In this document: positions 34,837 through 45,206 of the stretch, piece by piece
Numbering within the stretch: position 1 is the first letter of the stretch
Layout of the letters: every line of letters begins with the position of its first letter
NCBI GenBank assembly: GCA_009779265.1
Contig: WREP01000017.1
Coordinates: 1-48,841, forward strand
From: Betaproteobacteria bacterium
Lineage (GTDB): Bacteria; Pseudomonadota; Gammaproteobacteria; Burkholderiales; Rhodocyclaceae
Length of the DNA stretch: 48,841 bases
Direction of reading: 5' to 3'
Translations under genes and position numbers: made by a program
The notes under the pieces: model-generated
What the model saw: only the letters and a program-made list of their open reading frames with translations
Databases searched by the model: none
What the model was told of the DNA's origin: nothing

Positions 34837-34843
34837 TAGCGGT

Positions 34844-35878
34844 CTAACCCAGATTACGGACGATCGACGGCCCGAGCCGGTTGGCCAGGGCGAGCGGCAG
34901 GCGCCGCCAGGCGGCGATGAAGAGCTTGTATTTGGCATTGCTTGGATTGTTCTGCGGGATGCTGTCGCGCTTATAGAGGCGGTATTCGTAATGCAATGGC
35001 TGCGGCTCGAAGCCCCAGTTTTTCTTGAAGGCGTAGGGGCCGGTGCCGACCTTGCTGCGGCCGTAGTCGAAAAGGCACAGGCCGCGTTCGCAGGCGCGGC
35101 GCATCAGTTCCCAGTATTTGAAATCGTTGGCCGCGAAATCGCGCGCCGCCGTGTCGTCACCGGCGTAATAGGGCAGCACCTGATCGCGGAAATAGAATGA
35201 CAGCACGCTGCTCAAGGGGCGGCCGTCGGGCGTGGTGACGGTGAGAATTTCGCAGTCCTTGCCAAAAACGCGCAGCAAGGTCTCGAAGTAACGCCTGGGC
35301 AGAGCCGGCGTGCCGTGGCGATGGACATTGTCGGCGAAGAGCGCGAAAAAGCGTTCGACGTTGCCGTCGCGGTGGCCGATGAGGCCGTTGTTGATGCCTT
35401 TGCGCACCATCGCCCGCTGCTTGCGCGGAATGGCCAGCAGGTTGGCTTCGACCTCGGGCAGGATTTCCTTGCGGAAGGTCGCGTACAAATCCTGCGTCGG
35501 CCAGTCGGTGTGGCGCGGGGCGAGATTGCGGAATTCGAGGTGGCTGACGCCGAGGCGGATGGCCAGCCGCTCCGCTGCTTCTTCCAGAGCCGTCACGGTC
35601 GCCGCGCTGTCGGCGGCGATGCCGCCATAGACGGCGAAGGGCAGGGCGATCAGGGCGTTGCCGAAAAGCCAGCTATTGACGTGGGCGAGCGGCAGGACGC
35701 CGCGAATCTCGCCGCCTTCCTGGGCGTAGAGGAAATAAGTCGGGTGGCGGAAGACCGTGTTGATGATGCCCTGCCACGCCGCGCGGTGGAAAAATGTAGC
35801 CTCCGGAGAGGTCATGACGAAGGCGTCCCAGTGGGCGGCGGCCACGCTATCGGCAGGGTCGAGGCGGTGGATGTGCAT
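34844..35878 (-). CDS. FemAB-like acyltransferase, PEP-CTERM/XrtA-associated
   Basis: This 344-residue GNAT-type protein is of the FemAB group (TIGR03019 as I recall it). Conserved blocks are FFHRAAWQGIINTVFRHPTYF at the N-terminus, ANLLAIPRKQRAMVRKGINNGL in the middle, and FDYGRSKVGTGPYAFKKNWGF near the C-terminus. FemAB-like enzymes transfer aminoacyl or related groups from a carrier, so this one may decorate the polysaccharide with an amino acid. The acceptor is unknown. It is in the first half of the locus, five bases after the deacetylase stop, and the last standard gene before the interruption. Confidence 0.93.
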   Translation of the reverse strand: MHIHRLDPADSVAAAHWDAFVMTSPEATFFHRAAWQGIINTVFRHPTYFLYAQEGGEIRGVLPLAHVNSWLFGNALIALPFAVYGGIAADSAATVTALEEAAERLAIRLGVSHLEFRNLAPRHTDWPTQDLYATFRKEILPEVEANLLAIPRKQRAMVRKGINNGLIGHRDGNVERFFALFADNVHRHGTPALPRRYFETLLRVFGKDCEILTVTTPDGRPLSSVLSFYFRDQVLPYYAGDDTAARDFAANDFKYWELMRRACERGLCLFDYGRSKVGTGPYAFKKNWGFEPQPLHYEYRLYKRDSIPQNNPSNAKYKLFIAAWRRLPLALANRLGPSIVRNLG

Positions 35879-35883
35879 GGCAA

Positions 35884-36723
35884 TCAGGCGCTGCCGAGAA
35901 ATAGCTCGTCCATCCGGCCCCAGGAAAAATCGGCCAGCAGACGGTGCAAGCGCTGCTCCATGCGCCCGAGGTTGAGGTAATGGCGAAAGCGCGTCTTGGC
36001 GCTGATGCCGGGGATGCGCGGTTGGTCGGCGTCGATTTCCCAGGGGTGGAAATAGAACACTGCCGGCAGGCCGTCCACGTTATTGATGCGGCGGAGCATC
36101 CAGCGCGATACGGGATAGGGCAGCAGGCGGAAATAGCCGCCGCCGCCGGCCGGCCAGTTGCGCTGGAAGAGGCGCAGCGTGGTCGCCGGGATTTCGAGCA
36201 CTTGGCCGATGCGGTGGGCATGGCGCGGCGCCTCGGGCATGCCGTAGTGGTCGTGGCGGATCGGGTAGATGCTGGAACTGTAGCGATAGCCGGCCCGTTC
36301 CAGACACTCGAAAGCCCACGGGTTGCCAGCGCCGATGGAGAAGCTCGGCGCCCGGTAGCCGCGCACCTCGCAGGCGCAAAGGTCTTCGAGAAGCCGCTTG
36401 GCGGCGGCGATGTCGGCAAGGAAAACGTCCGGTGTCTGCTCGCTGGCCCGCTCGTGGCCGTAGCCGTGGCTGGCGATTTCGTGGCCGGCGGCGGCGATGC
36501 GGCGAACCATCGCCGAATAGCGTTCGGCGATCCAGCCGAGGGTGAAGAAGGTGGCGCGGATGCCGCGCGCGTCGAGCATGGCGAGGATGCGTTCGATGTT
36601 GCGCTCGACGCGGCATTCCCGGTTCGGCCACTCGCTGCGGGCGATGTGGGGGGCGAAGGCGGAGACCTGGAAATAATCCTCGACGTCGATGGTCAGCGCG
36701 TTGCGCTGCGGCGGCGCGGCCAT
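35884..36723 (-). CDS. XrtA-system polysaccharide deacetylase
   Basis: This 279-residue CE4-type enzyme has the N-terminal ALTIDVEDYFQVSAFAP (Asp13 and Asp16), the zinc ligands His86 and His90 in HEIASHGYGHE, RGYRAPSFSIG and the late VFYFHPWEID. These are the marks of the XrtA-associated deacetylase (TIGR03006). It should de-N-acetylate amino sugars of the polymer. The ATG at 36723 follows the epimerase stop by five bases; longer in-frame sequence upstream is an arginine-rich shadow of the epimerase gene. It lacks a signal peptide, as is usual for this family. Confidence 0.95.
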   Translation of the reverse strand: MAAPPQRNALTIDVEDYFQVSAFAPHIARSEWPNRECRVERNIERILAMLDARGIRATFFTLGWIAERYSAMVRRIAAAGHEIASHGYGHERASEQTPDVFLADIAAAKRLLEDLCACEVRGYRAPSFSIGAGNPWAFECLERAGYRYSSSIYPIRHDHYGMPEAPRHAHRIGQVLEIPATTLRLFQRNWPAGGGGYFRLLPYPVSRWMLRRINNVDGLPAVFYFHPWEIDADQPRIPGISAKTRFRHYLNLGRMEQRLHRLLADFSWGRMDELFLGSA

Positions 36724-36728
36724 GATGC

Positions 36729-37889
36729 TTACCCGCCGCCGTGGCGGGCGAGCAGCCAGCCGGCCAGATCGGCGGCGATGCGCTCGGCGGCGCGGCCATC
36801 CCACAATTCCGGCACGCGCCCGCTCTTGCCGTGGCCGGCCAGGGTTTCCGCCGTCCGTTGGCGGATCGCCGCGATATCGCGACCAACCAGGGTATTGGTG
36901 CCCTGGTTGACGGTGATCGGGCGCTCGGTATTTTCGCGCAGGGTCAGGCAGGGCACGCCAAGGGCCGTGGTTTCTTCCTGCAAGCCGCCAGAGTCGGTCA
37001 ACACGATGCGTGCGCCGGCCATCAGGCCGAGCATTTCGAGATAGCCCTGGGGCGGCAGCAGCAGCATGCGCGGCCTGTCGATCAGGTTTTGCAGACCGAA
37101 GCGTTCGATATTTTGGCGGGTGCGCGGATGCAGGGCGAACACCAGCGGCAAGCCGGTGGCGATTTCGCGCAGGACGCCGAGCAGCGCGGCGAGAACAGCG
37201 GGATCGTCGACATTCGATGGGCGATGCAGGGTGACCACGCCATAGCCTTCGGCGGCGGCGATCAGAGCCGGGTCGCCGCCGCCGAGGGCTATGGTGGCGG
37301 CCGGAGCGCGGGCGTGCTGGCGATTGCTCAACAGCGAATCGATCATCACATTGCCGACGAAACGCACGCGCTCGGCGGCGATGCCTTCGCGCGCCAGATT
37401 GGCGGCGGCGCTGCGTTCGGTGGTGTAGAGCAGGTCGGCGATCTGGTCGGTGAGGAGGCGGTTGATTTCCTCCGGCATGGCGCGGTCGTAGCTGCGCAGG
37501 CCGGCTTCGACGTGCGCCACGGGAATGCCTTTTTTGACGGCGACCAGGGTGCAGGCCAGGGTCGAATTGACATCGCCGACGACCAGCACGCAGGCGGGCT
37601 GGCGCTCGTCGAGCACCGGCTCGAAGCGTTTCATGACTTCGGCGGTCTGCACGGCATGCGAAGCGGAGCCGACTTCCAGATTGATGTCCGGGCGCGGCAG
37701 ACGCAGATCCTCGAACAGACGGTCGTTCATGTCGCGGTCGTAATGCTGGCCGGTGTGCACCAGCAGGGCCGGAATGACCGGCGTATGGGCGGCGAAGGCG
37801 CGCAGGATGGGCGCCATTTTCATGAAATTGGGCCGGGCGCCAACGACGCACATGACCGGACCAAGGTCGGAGGGCCAGGTTTCAGACAT
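36729..37889 (-). CDS. wecB: UDP-N-acetylglucosamine 2-epimerase (non-hydrolysing)
   Basis: This 386-residue GT-B-fold cytosolic enzyme interconverts UDP-GlcNAc and UDP-ManNAc. Motifs visible are VVGARPNFMKMAPI, HTGQHYDRDMND, VHVEAGLRSYDRAMPEEINR, GYGVVTLHRPSNVDD (the family more often has HREN), LTDSGGLQEE and NTLVGRD. It supplies ManNAc units, so the polymer probably contains ManNAc or a derivative. Its start overlaps the ATPase stop by 8 bp. The symbol follows function; epsC would also be used in this context. Confidence 0.93.
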   Translation of the reverse strand: MSETWPSDLGPVMCVVGARPNFMKMAPILRAFAAHTPVIPALLVHTGQHYDRDMNDRLFEDLRLPRPDINLEVGSASHAVQTAEVMKRFEPVLDERQPACVLVVGDVNSTLACTLVAVKKGIPVAHVEAGLRSYDRAMPEEINRLLTDQIADLLYTTERSAAANLAREGIAAERVRFVGNVMIDSLLSNRQHARAPAATIALGGGDPALIAAAEGYGVVTLHRPSNVDDPAVLAALLGVLREIATGLPLVFALHPRTRQNIERFGLQNLIDRPRMLLLPPQGYLEMLGLMAGARIVLTDSGGLQEETTALGVPCLTLRENTERPITVNQGTNTLVGRDIAAIRQRTAETLAGHGKSGRVPELWDGRAAERIAADLAGWLLARHGGG

Positions 37890-38985
37890 CGGCTTTATCT
37901 TTCTCGTGGGTTTTTCGGGTCAGTCGCCGGCCATCGTCAACCAGACGCTGCAACAGGGAAAGCGTCGCGCTGTTGATTTTTTCCAGTTGCAGCAGGCTGT
38001 GTTCGAGCAGGGCCAGGCGCTCGCTGAATTGATACAGGTTCATGCCGGCCAGCAGCGCCTCCGGTTTGTCGCGCTCACTGTCGATGAAAGACTGCAGGCT
38101 GCTCCCCTGGTACGGCGAGATGTTTTCCTCGATTTCCGGCGTGCTGGCGAGGTTGAGCTTGGTGCCGCCGCCCATGGTTTCCTCTTGTATTTCGCGGGCG
38201 ACTTCCTCGACGTCGGTTTCTTCGAAATTCTTGTTGTTGCTCAGGTAGCCGAACAGCAGCAGGCGGTCGCAGAGTGAATTGATGCGCCGTGGAATGCCGC
38301 TACTGGCCTTGAAGATGGCCACGTGCGCCGAGTCGCTGATGCTCGGCGAGCCGGAGAAGCCGGAGCATTTGAGCCGGTGCTCGATGTAGGCCCGGGTTTC
38401 TTCGGCATCGAGCGGCCCGATGTGGCAGGCGGCGATAACGCGCTGGCGGAACTGCATCATGTGCGGGCTTTGCAGAATCTGCCGGAATTCGGGTTGGCCG
38501 ATCAGATAGCTTTGCAGCAGGGCGCGATTGCCAAACTGGAAATTGGACAGCATGCGCAGTTCCTCGACGGCGCGCGCCGTCAGGTTCTGTGCTTCGTCGA
38601 CGATGAGCAGGCAGCGCTTGCCCTTGCTGGTGGCGCTGATGAGAAAGGCTTCCAGCGACATCAGGACGTCGGCCTTGGAAATGTCCTTGGTCCGCAGGCC
38701 GAAGGCCGCGCCGACCAGGCGCAGGGTATCGTCGGCATCGAGTTGGGTACTGACCAGATGGGCGGCGATCACTTTTTTCTGGTCGAGGCTGTCGAGCAGG
38801 CTGCGCACCATGGTGGTCTTGCCGGCGCCAACGTCGCCGGTGATGACGACGAAACCTTCGTTCTGGTGCATGCCGTAGTCGAGATAAGCGGCTGCCCGGC
38901 TGTGCTGTTTGCTGCCGAAATAGAACGAAGGGTCCGGGTTGAGCTGGAAAGGCTTGCTGCTCAAGCCGTAGAAAGCTTCGTACAT
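37882..38985 (-). CDS. XrtA-associated AAA-type ATPase
   Basis: This 367-residue ExeA-like AAA+ ATPase starts with the signature MYEAFYGLSSKPFQLNPDPS. Walker A is GDVGAGKTT (50-58) and Walker B is CLLIVDEAQN (Asp130-Glu131). The PRRINSLCDRLLLFGYL sensor-2-like segment follows, then a glycine-lysine linker and a C-terminal coiled-coil-like helix (about 305-350). It matches TIGR03015. Its role is thought to be energising or regulating assembly of the exopolysaccharide machinery at the inner membrane. It lies five bases after the outer-membrane protein gene. Confidence 0.95.
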   Translation of the reverse strand: MYEAFYGLSSKPFQLNPDPSFYFGSKQHSRAAAYLDYGMHQNEGFVVITGDVGAGKTTMVRSLLDSLDQKKVIAAHLVSTQLDADDTLRLVGAAFGLRTKDISKADVLMSLEAFLISATSKGKRCLLIVDEAQNLTARAVEELRMLSNFQFGNRALLQSYLIGQPEFRQILQSPHMMQFRQRVIAACHIGPLDAEETRAYIEHRLKCSGFSGSPSISDSAHVAIFKASSGIPRRINSLCDRLLLFGYLSNNKNFEETDVEEVAREIQEETMGGGTKLNLASTPEIEENISPYQGSSLQSFIDSERDKPEALLAGMNLYQFSERLALLEHSLLQLEKINSATLSLLQRLVDDGRRLTRKTHEKDKADV

Positions 38986-38989
38986 AGAG

Positions 38990-40621
38990 TCAGTACGTAT
39001 AGAGGAAGGTGGCGATCAGGGCATTCTCGGAATACGAATTGCTATTGCCCTCGTATTTCGCGTGGCGCGCACTGAGCGAGCCGGTGGTTTTCTTCCCTAG
39101 TTTGGTCGCCAGACTGATCTGGTAGAGCGTCGTCCGGCTGTCCAGATTGGCGGTTCCGGTGTAGTTGCCGCTGCTTTTCTGGCGGCTGGCCATGATGTTG
39201 AGATTGGAGAGGGGCGTCAGGCGGTGCGAGAAATTGAGGCTGACGCCTTTCTGACGGATCTTCGAACTGTGCGAGAAATCGTCGGCGCCCGGCGTCAGGG
39301 CGAGGGCGATGGCCGAATCTTCATTGCGCTGGAGTTGCAGGGTTAGCGAGTTGCGCGCGCCTTGCAGGACGTAAGACAGTTGCTGCCGCCGCTGGTTGCT
39401 GGCTCGCGACGAGAGGAAGCCGCTCACCACTTGGCGGTTGGGATCGATGCCGGAACTGGTCAAGAGGGCGTTGACGAAAGCGGCGCGCAGGAGCGGATCG
39501 GGTATCTGAGCGGCGAAGTAGTCGAAATACATGTCATATATACTGCCCATGCCGCCCATGGCGAACTGGTTGGGCAATACCGAGACATCGCGGCTATCGC
39601 TATAGCGGATGCTGCTCATCGGAAAGCGGTGACTGATGCTGAAACGATGGCCATGGCCGAAGAAGCGGCGTTCCCTGAAGGCGGAAATCTGGGTGCGCGG
39701 CGTCGGGTTCCAATCGAAACCGTAGCCGTAGGTGGTAGTGTTTTCGTCGTTGAGCGCGGCGTAGTTGTTGCGTTCCCAGCCGCCGCTGGCGGAAATGCTG
39801 AATTGCGGGGTAATCAGATAGGTGGCCAGGATGCGGGCCAGATCGGCATCGGTTTTGCGTCCATTGGCGTAATCGGCCGTCTGGCGGTTGCCGTCGAGAG
39901 ACCATTGCAGGTTGTGGAAGGGCGTGCCGCCGCGCAACTGGGCGATCCATTGGGAGACATCCAGGTTCGAGGCTTGTCGCGAATCGTCCGCCCGCGTTGC
40001 CGAGGCGTTGTAGCGCAGTGTGTAGTCAGCCAGACCACCGAAGGTTCCGCGGATATAGGGCGAGACGCGCCAGGTTGCGGTTTCCGTGCTGTTGCTGTTG
40101 ATCGAGGTGTCGCCGGGAGATTGTGGGCCGAAGGCGGAAATGCTCTGCTGCGCGATGTTGCCGCTGACATCGACGAAAAACCAGTTATCGACGGCCTCCA
40201 GCGTGACGAAGCTGTTGAGGCTGTTCTGATGCCGGCTGCCACCGTTCTGTGTGTAGATCTGGCCGCGCAGCGAGTAATCGAAATAGCCGCGCAGGCGGGC
40301 GGTTTGCGTGTCGATGCGGATGCCGGGCGTAATTTCGGTGATCAGGTCACTCTCGCCGCGGTTGTTGTAGCCGCTGATATTGGCGTGATCGGTGGCGGTC
40401 AGCGACAGGCCGATGCGTGGCGAGATCGCCCAGGCCCGGCGGTTTTGCTGCGTGTCTTCTGTATCGTTGCGATTGGCATCGTCCATCTTGGCCGGGGTGC
40501 CGATGCCCTGTGTCGGCAGGGCGCCGGTGACATTTTGCTGCTGGGCCGTCGCCGGCAGTGCCAGCAGCAGAGCGAGGGCGACCGTCAGCGGACGCGGAGA
40601 CGAGAGCCTATTTTTTTTCAT
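38990..40621 (-). CDS. PEP-CTERM system-associated outer-membrane beta-barrel protein
   Basis: This 543-residue protein begins with a signal peptide (MKKNRLSSPRPLTVALALLL, cleavage near ATAQQQ). Most of the rest is alternating beta-strand sequence rich in Arg, Tyr and Asn, ending in an aromatic residue (ALIATFLYTY), the typical barrel-insertion signal. It matches TIGR03016, an XrtA-locus outer-membrane family of unproven function. It may form the export pore or an accessory. The ATG at 40621 overlaps the kinase stop by 14 bp; the upstream in-frame Met lies in the tyrosine-repeat region and gives no signal peptide start. Confidence 0.9.
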   Translation of the reverse strand: MKKNRLSSPRPLTVALALLLALPATAQQQNVTGALPTQGIGTPAKMDDANRNDTEDTQQNRRAWAISPRIGLSLTATDHANISGYNNRGESDLITEITPGIRIDTQTARLRGYFDYSLRGQIYTQNGGSRHQNSLNSFVTLEAVDNWFFVDVSGNIAQQSISAFGPQSPGDTSINSNSTETATWRVSPYIRGTFGGLADYTLRYNASATRADDSRQASNLDVSQWIAQLRGGTPFHNLQWSLDGNRQTADYANGRKTDADLARILATYLITPQFSISASGGWERNNYAALNDENTTTYGYGFDWNPTPRTQISAFRERRFFGHGHRFSISHRFPMSSIRYSDSRDVSVLPNQFAMGGMGSIYDMYFDYFAAQIPDPLLRAAFVNALLTSSGIDPNRQVVSGFLSSRASNQRRQQLSYVLQGARNSLTLQLQRNEDSAIALALTPGADDFSHSSKIRQKGVSLNFSHRLTPLSNLNIMASRQKSSGNYTGTANLDSRTTLYQISLATKLGKKTTGSLSARHAKYEGNSNSYSENALIATFLYTY

Positions 40622-41516
40622 GACGGTAGCCATATCCGTAGCCATAACCGTAACCATCGGAGGACGCTTGCCGTACCTGATTGAGAATCACCATTTTGAG
40701 CGGGCAGGCTTCGATACTATCGACAGCCTGTTTGACAGTCGCCTGGGTGGTGTTTTCGGCCTGAACGACGATGACGATCTGTCCCATGTGCGCGGCGAGG
40801 GCGGGCGCTTCGGTAGTTATCAGCAGGGGCGGGGAATCGAAGATGATGATGCGGTCGTTGTAGCGGCTGGCCATGTCGTCGAGCAGGCGCACCATGGCAT
40901 CGCTGGCTAGCAGTTCGGTGGCACGCTCATGCTGGGTGCCGCTGGGCAGGATGGACAATTTTTCGATATTGGTGCGCAGCAGGACGCCGGAGATGTCGAC
41001 TGAATTTTTGTTCACCACGTCGAGCAGACCCGGCGCCGGCGGCAGGCCGAGCATGCGCAATATCGACGGGCGAGCGACGTCGGCATCGACCAGCATCACC
41101 GTGTTGTCGAGTTCCATGGCAATGCTGATGGCCAGGTTGATGGCGGTGGAACTCTTGCCTTCCCCCGGCAGCGCGCTGGTGATCATGATCAGGTTGCCGT
41201 TGGCGATCGGCTCGCTGCCCTTGCCCATGGCATTGGCGATCAGGGGCCGCTTGATGACGCGGAATTCATCCGCCAGCAGGCTGCGGGAAGCCTGCGGCAC
41301 GAGCAGGCCGGAGGCGGCGAGGGCGTCGAGTTTGAGTTCGACGCGCCGGGATACGGTCGCCGCTTTTTTTGCCTTGGGCGCGATGACAACTGCATCTTGG
41401 TCGACATTTCTGCCGTCGTGCCGAAGGGGCGCGGGCGAAGTGATTTCCTCGGGCAGTTCGACGCCAGCCTGGCGCAGTTGTTCCAGGCGCTTGGCTGCTT
41501 GTTCGATCAGGCTCAT
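40608..41516 (-). CDS. XrtA-associated tyrosine autokinase (BY-kinase)
   Basis: This 302-residue cytosolic bacterial tyrosine kinase has Walker A SALPGEGKS (114-122), Walker A' VMLVDADVARPS (from about 140) and Walker B DRIIIFDSPPLL. The C-terminal tyrosine cluster consists of five Tyr at 289, 291, 293, 295 and 297 alternating with Gly. Autophosphorylation of such tails controls oligomerisation with the chain-length protein, which lies directly upstream. It matches TIGR03018. The tail is encoded by a short tandem array of GGN-TAY codon pairs, and the next gene starts inside this array's downstream edge. Confidence 0.94.
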   Translation of the reverse strand: MSLIEQAAKRLEQLRQAGVELPEEITSPAPLRHDGRNVDQDAVVIAPKAKKAATVSRRVELKLDALAASGLLVPQASRSLLADEFRVIKRPLIANAMGKGSEPIANGNLIMITSALPGEGKSSTAINLAISIAMELDNTVMLVDADVARPSILRMLGLPPAPGLLDVVNKNSVDISGVLLRTNIEKLSILPSGTQHERATELLASDAMVRLLDDMASRYNDRIIIFDSPPLLITTEAPALAAHMGQIVIVVQAENTTQATVKQAVDSIEACPLKMVILNQVRQASSDGYGYGYGYGYRHEKK

Positions 41517-41525
41517 CGCTATCTT

Positions 41526-43082
41526 TCAGGCGGCGCGTTGAAGGAAGAAGATGGCGGCCATGCCCATCCCATAGACGGCGAACAGTCCGGCGGTGGCCAG
41601 CGAGAAACGGCGCAGGCTGGATCTTTCCTTGAGCCGGCGGGCCTCGCTCGGGATCAGCGAAACGCTGCCCAGCAGCGGCAGGCCGGTGGCGTCGCGCAGG
41701 GATTTGCCCTCGAAGAACACTGGGCGGATCTGGCTGGCGACGAAGGCGGCCGCCAGGCCGGCCGCCAGAGCGAGCAGCAGGCCGAGCGGGAAGAGTAGCA
41801 GGCGGTTCGGCGCCACGGGATTTTGCGAAGCCCGCGGTGGGTCGATCAGGCGAAAATCGGCGACCGAGCCAGCGGCATCGAGATCGCTGGAAAGCTCGGC
41901 CGACTCGCGGCGGGCGACCAGTTGCTCATAGTTCTTCTTGTGAATGTCGTAATCCCGGTTCAACTGGGTGAATTCAGCCTCCAGGCGAGGCTGCGTCCGC
42001 AGCAGGTCGTTCAGATTCTTGTAGCGTTCCTCGTATTCGGCGACACGCGCCTGGAGCGAGGCCACGTTGGCTTCGGCCTCGGCCAGGGCGACCTTCAATT
42101 GCTGGTATACCGGGTTATTGCTGATCGAAGAACCGGGGTTGCTCGCCGCGAATTTCTTGCGCGCCTCCAGTTCCTGGCGCTTTTGTTCTTCGAGATCGCG
42201 GATCAGCCGGCGGGTGCCGATAACGTCAGGATGCTGTTCGGTATAACGTTGCAGCAAGGTGTCGAGATTGCGCTTCTGGGTATCGATGCGACCATCGATT
42301 TCGGGGAGCAGGATGCCGGAATCGACGCCCGGGGCTTCCGGTAGCAGTACCGGATCCTCGCCGACGATCTGGCGGCGCAGGGAATCGCGGGAATTTTGCG
42401 CTTCACGCAAAGCCAGGCGCGAGGTATTGAGCTGCACGGTCAGATCGGACAAGCGATCGATACTGGTTTTGCCATCGCCGGTATGCAGGTCGATATTGCG
42501 CAGTTTGAAGTCCTTGAGGCGATTTTCCGCCTCCTGCAATTTGCCCTCGTAATTGCGAATCTGTTCTTCGATGAACTTGCGCGCCGAGTCGGTGTTCTGC
42601 CGCTTGCTGCCGAGACTGGACTCGACAAAGATCGACACCAGCGCCTGGACGACGCGCTGCGCCTTAACCGGGTCGGCATGCTGATAAGACAGCGTGTACA
42701 GATTGTCGCGGCCGACGCTCTGGATTTTCAAGGTCTTGGTCAGTCCGTCGATCAAGGCTTCCTGTCCCGCTTTGTTATTGATATCGAGGTCGAGATCGGC
42801 CATGCGGATCAGTTTTTCGACATTCGGCCGGCTGATCAGCGTGCGGCTCAACATCATCACCTGCTGTTCGATATTGGGCTGGATGGTCAGGCCGGACATC
42901 AGCGGCTTCAGGATGGATTGCGTGTCGACGAAAATGCGGGCCGATGCCTCATAGCGATCCGGTATGCGCAAAATGACACCGGCGGCGATGGCGCCCACGA
43001 CCCATGCGACCACCATGCCGAGGTGGCGATGTTTCCAGGTCGCGCGCAGGATGGTCAGAGCCTGGCGAAGAATTTCTTCCAT
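41526..43082 (-). CDS. XrtA-system polysaccharide chain-length determinant (Wzz/PCP type)
   Basis: This 518-residue inner-membrane co-polymerase has TM1 near residues 20-38 and a large periplasmic coiled-coil domain (about 45-430), with long heptad stretches around 165-200 and 325-400. The proline-rich PCP signature DPPRASQNPVAPNRLLLFPLG precedes TM2 (about 425-448). A C-terminal tail has a further hydrophobic segment (about 493-512). It fits TIGR03007. It sets polymer length with the tyrosine kinase encoded nine bases downstream. Confidence 0.94.
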   Translation of the reverse strand: MEEILRQALTILRATWKHRHLGMVVAWVVGAIAAGVILRIPDRYEASARIFVDTQSILKPLMSGLTIQPNIEQQVMMLSRTLISRPNVEKLIRMADLDLDINNKAGQEALIDGLTKTLKIQSVGRDNLYTLSYQHADPVKAQRVVQALVSIFVESSLGSKRQNTDSARKFIEEQIRNYEGKLQEAENRLKDFKLRNIDLHTGDGKTSIDRLSDLTVQLNTSRLALREAQNSRDSLRRQIVGEDPVLLPEAPGVDSGILLPEIDGRIDTQKRNLDTLLQRYTEQHPDVIGTRRLIRDLEEQKRQELEARKKFAASNPGSSISNNPVYQQLKVALAEAEANVASLQARVAEYEERYKNLNDLLRTQPRLEAEFTQLNRDYDIHKKNYEQLVARRESAELSSDLDAAGSVADFRLIDPPRASQNPVAPNRLLLFPLGLLLALAAGLAAAFVASQIRPVFFEGKSLRDATGLPLLGSVSLIPSEARRLKERSSLRRFSLATAGLFAVYGMGMAAIFFLQRAA

Positions 43083-43140
43083 GATGAATCCGAGTTTGCT
43101 GCCGCCCGGCCGTCTGGCCGGGCTGTCATGACGCCGACGA

Positions 43141-43767
43141 TCAGAACCAGCTCTGCGGGATGATCAGCACATCGCCCGGTTTCATCTCGACATTGGCCGA
43201 GACATCGCCGCTCTTGATCAGATCCTTCAGGCGCACGCTGTACTGCGTGGTGGCATCGTCGCCCATGCGCAGGATGGTGGCGCGATTGCCATCGGCAAAA
43301 TCAGTCATGCCGCCGACGGCGATCATTACGTCGAGCAGAGTCATCTTCTGCTTGTAGGGAAGCGTCTGCGGCTTGGTCGCTTCGCCGACGACGCGAATCT
43401 GCTCACTGTAGGGGCCGACGAAACTGGTCACGATGACCGTTACCACCGGATCGCGGATAAATTTCGCCAATTCCTGCTCGATATCGCGGGCGAGGCTGGT
43501 CGAATCCTTGCCCAGAGCATCGAGATCGTCGATCAGCGGCGCCGAAATCTTGCCATCCGGGCGGACGGGAACCGACATCGACAACTCCGGATTGCGCCAG
43601 ACGACGATATTCAGGGTATCGCCCGGGCCGATCTTGTAGTTGTACTCCGTCGAAGCCACCGACTGCGGCGCTGGCGGCAGGTCCGAAGCGCAGCCGGCGA
43701 GCAGGGCCGCGAGGGCGGTTGCCAATAAGACAAGGAGATTTGCGGGAGCAGTGCGTAAGGTACTCAT
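43141..43767 (-). CDS. XrtA-system outer-membrane exopolysaccharide export lipoprotein
   Basis: This 208-residue Wza-like protein has a lipoprotein signal peptide with lipobox LLAGC (Cys26), a poly-export domain beginning YNYKIGPGDTLNIVVWRNPELS and a SLBB segment (EQIRVVGEATKPQTLPYKQKMTLLDVM). It matches TIGR03027. It should form the outer-membrane exit for the polymer together with the chain-length protein. It is the first gene of the locus, with an AGAGAGG site ahead of the ATG. The upstream 460 bp contain repeats but no promoter I could identify with confidence. Confidence 0.94.
   Translation of the reverse strand: MSTLRTAPANLLVLLATALAALLAGCASDLPPAPQSVASTEYNYKIGPGDTLNIVVWRNPELSMSVPVRPDGKISAPLIDDLDALGKDSTSLARDIEQELAKFIRDPVVTVIVTSFVGPYSEQIRVVGEATKPQTLPYKQKMTLLDVMIAVGGMTDFADGNRATILRMGDDATTQYSVRLKDLIKSGDVSANVEMKPGDVLIIPQSWF

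Positions 43768-45206
<1,439 letters not shown>

Noticed and set aside
35884-37851. 655-codon frame covering the deacetylase and most of the epimerase region
   Set aside because: Only the last 279 codons carry deacetylase motifs; the upstream part is arginine-rich shadow over the epimerase gene.
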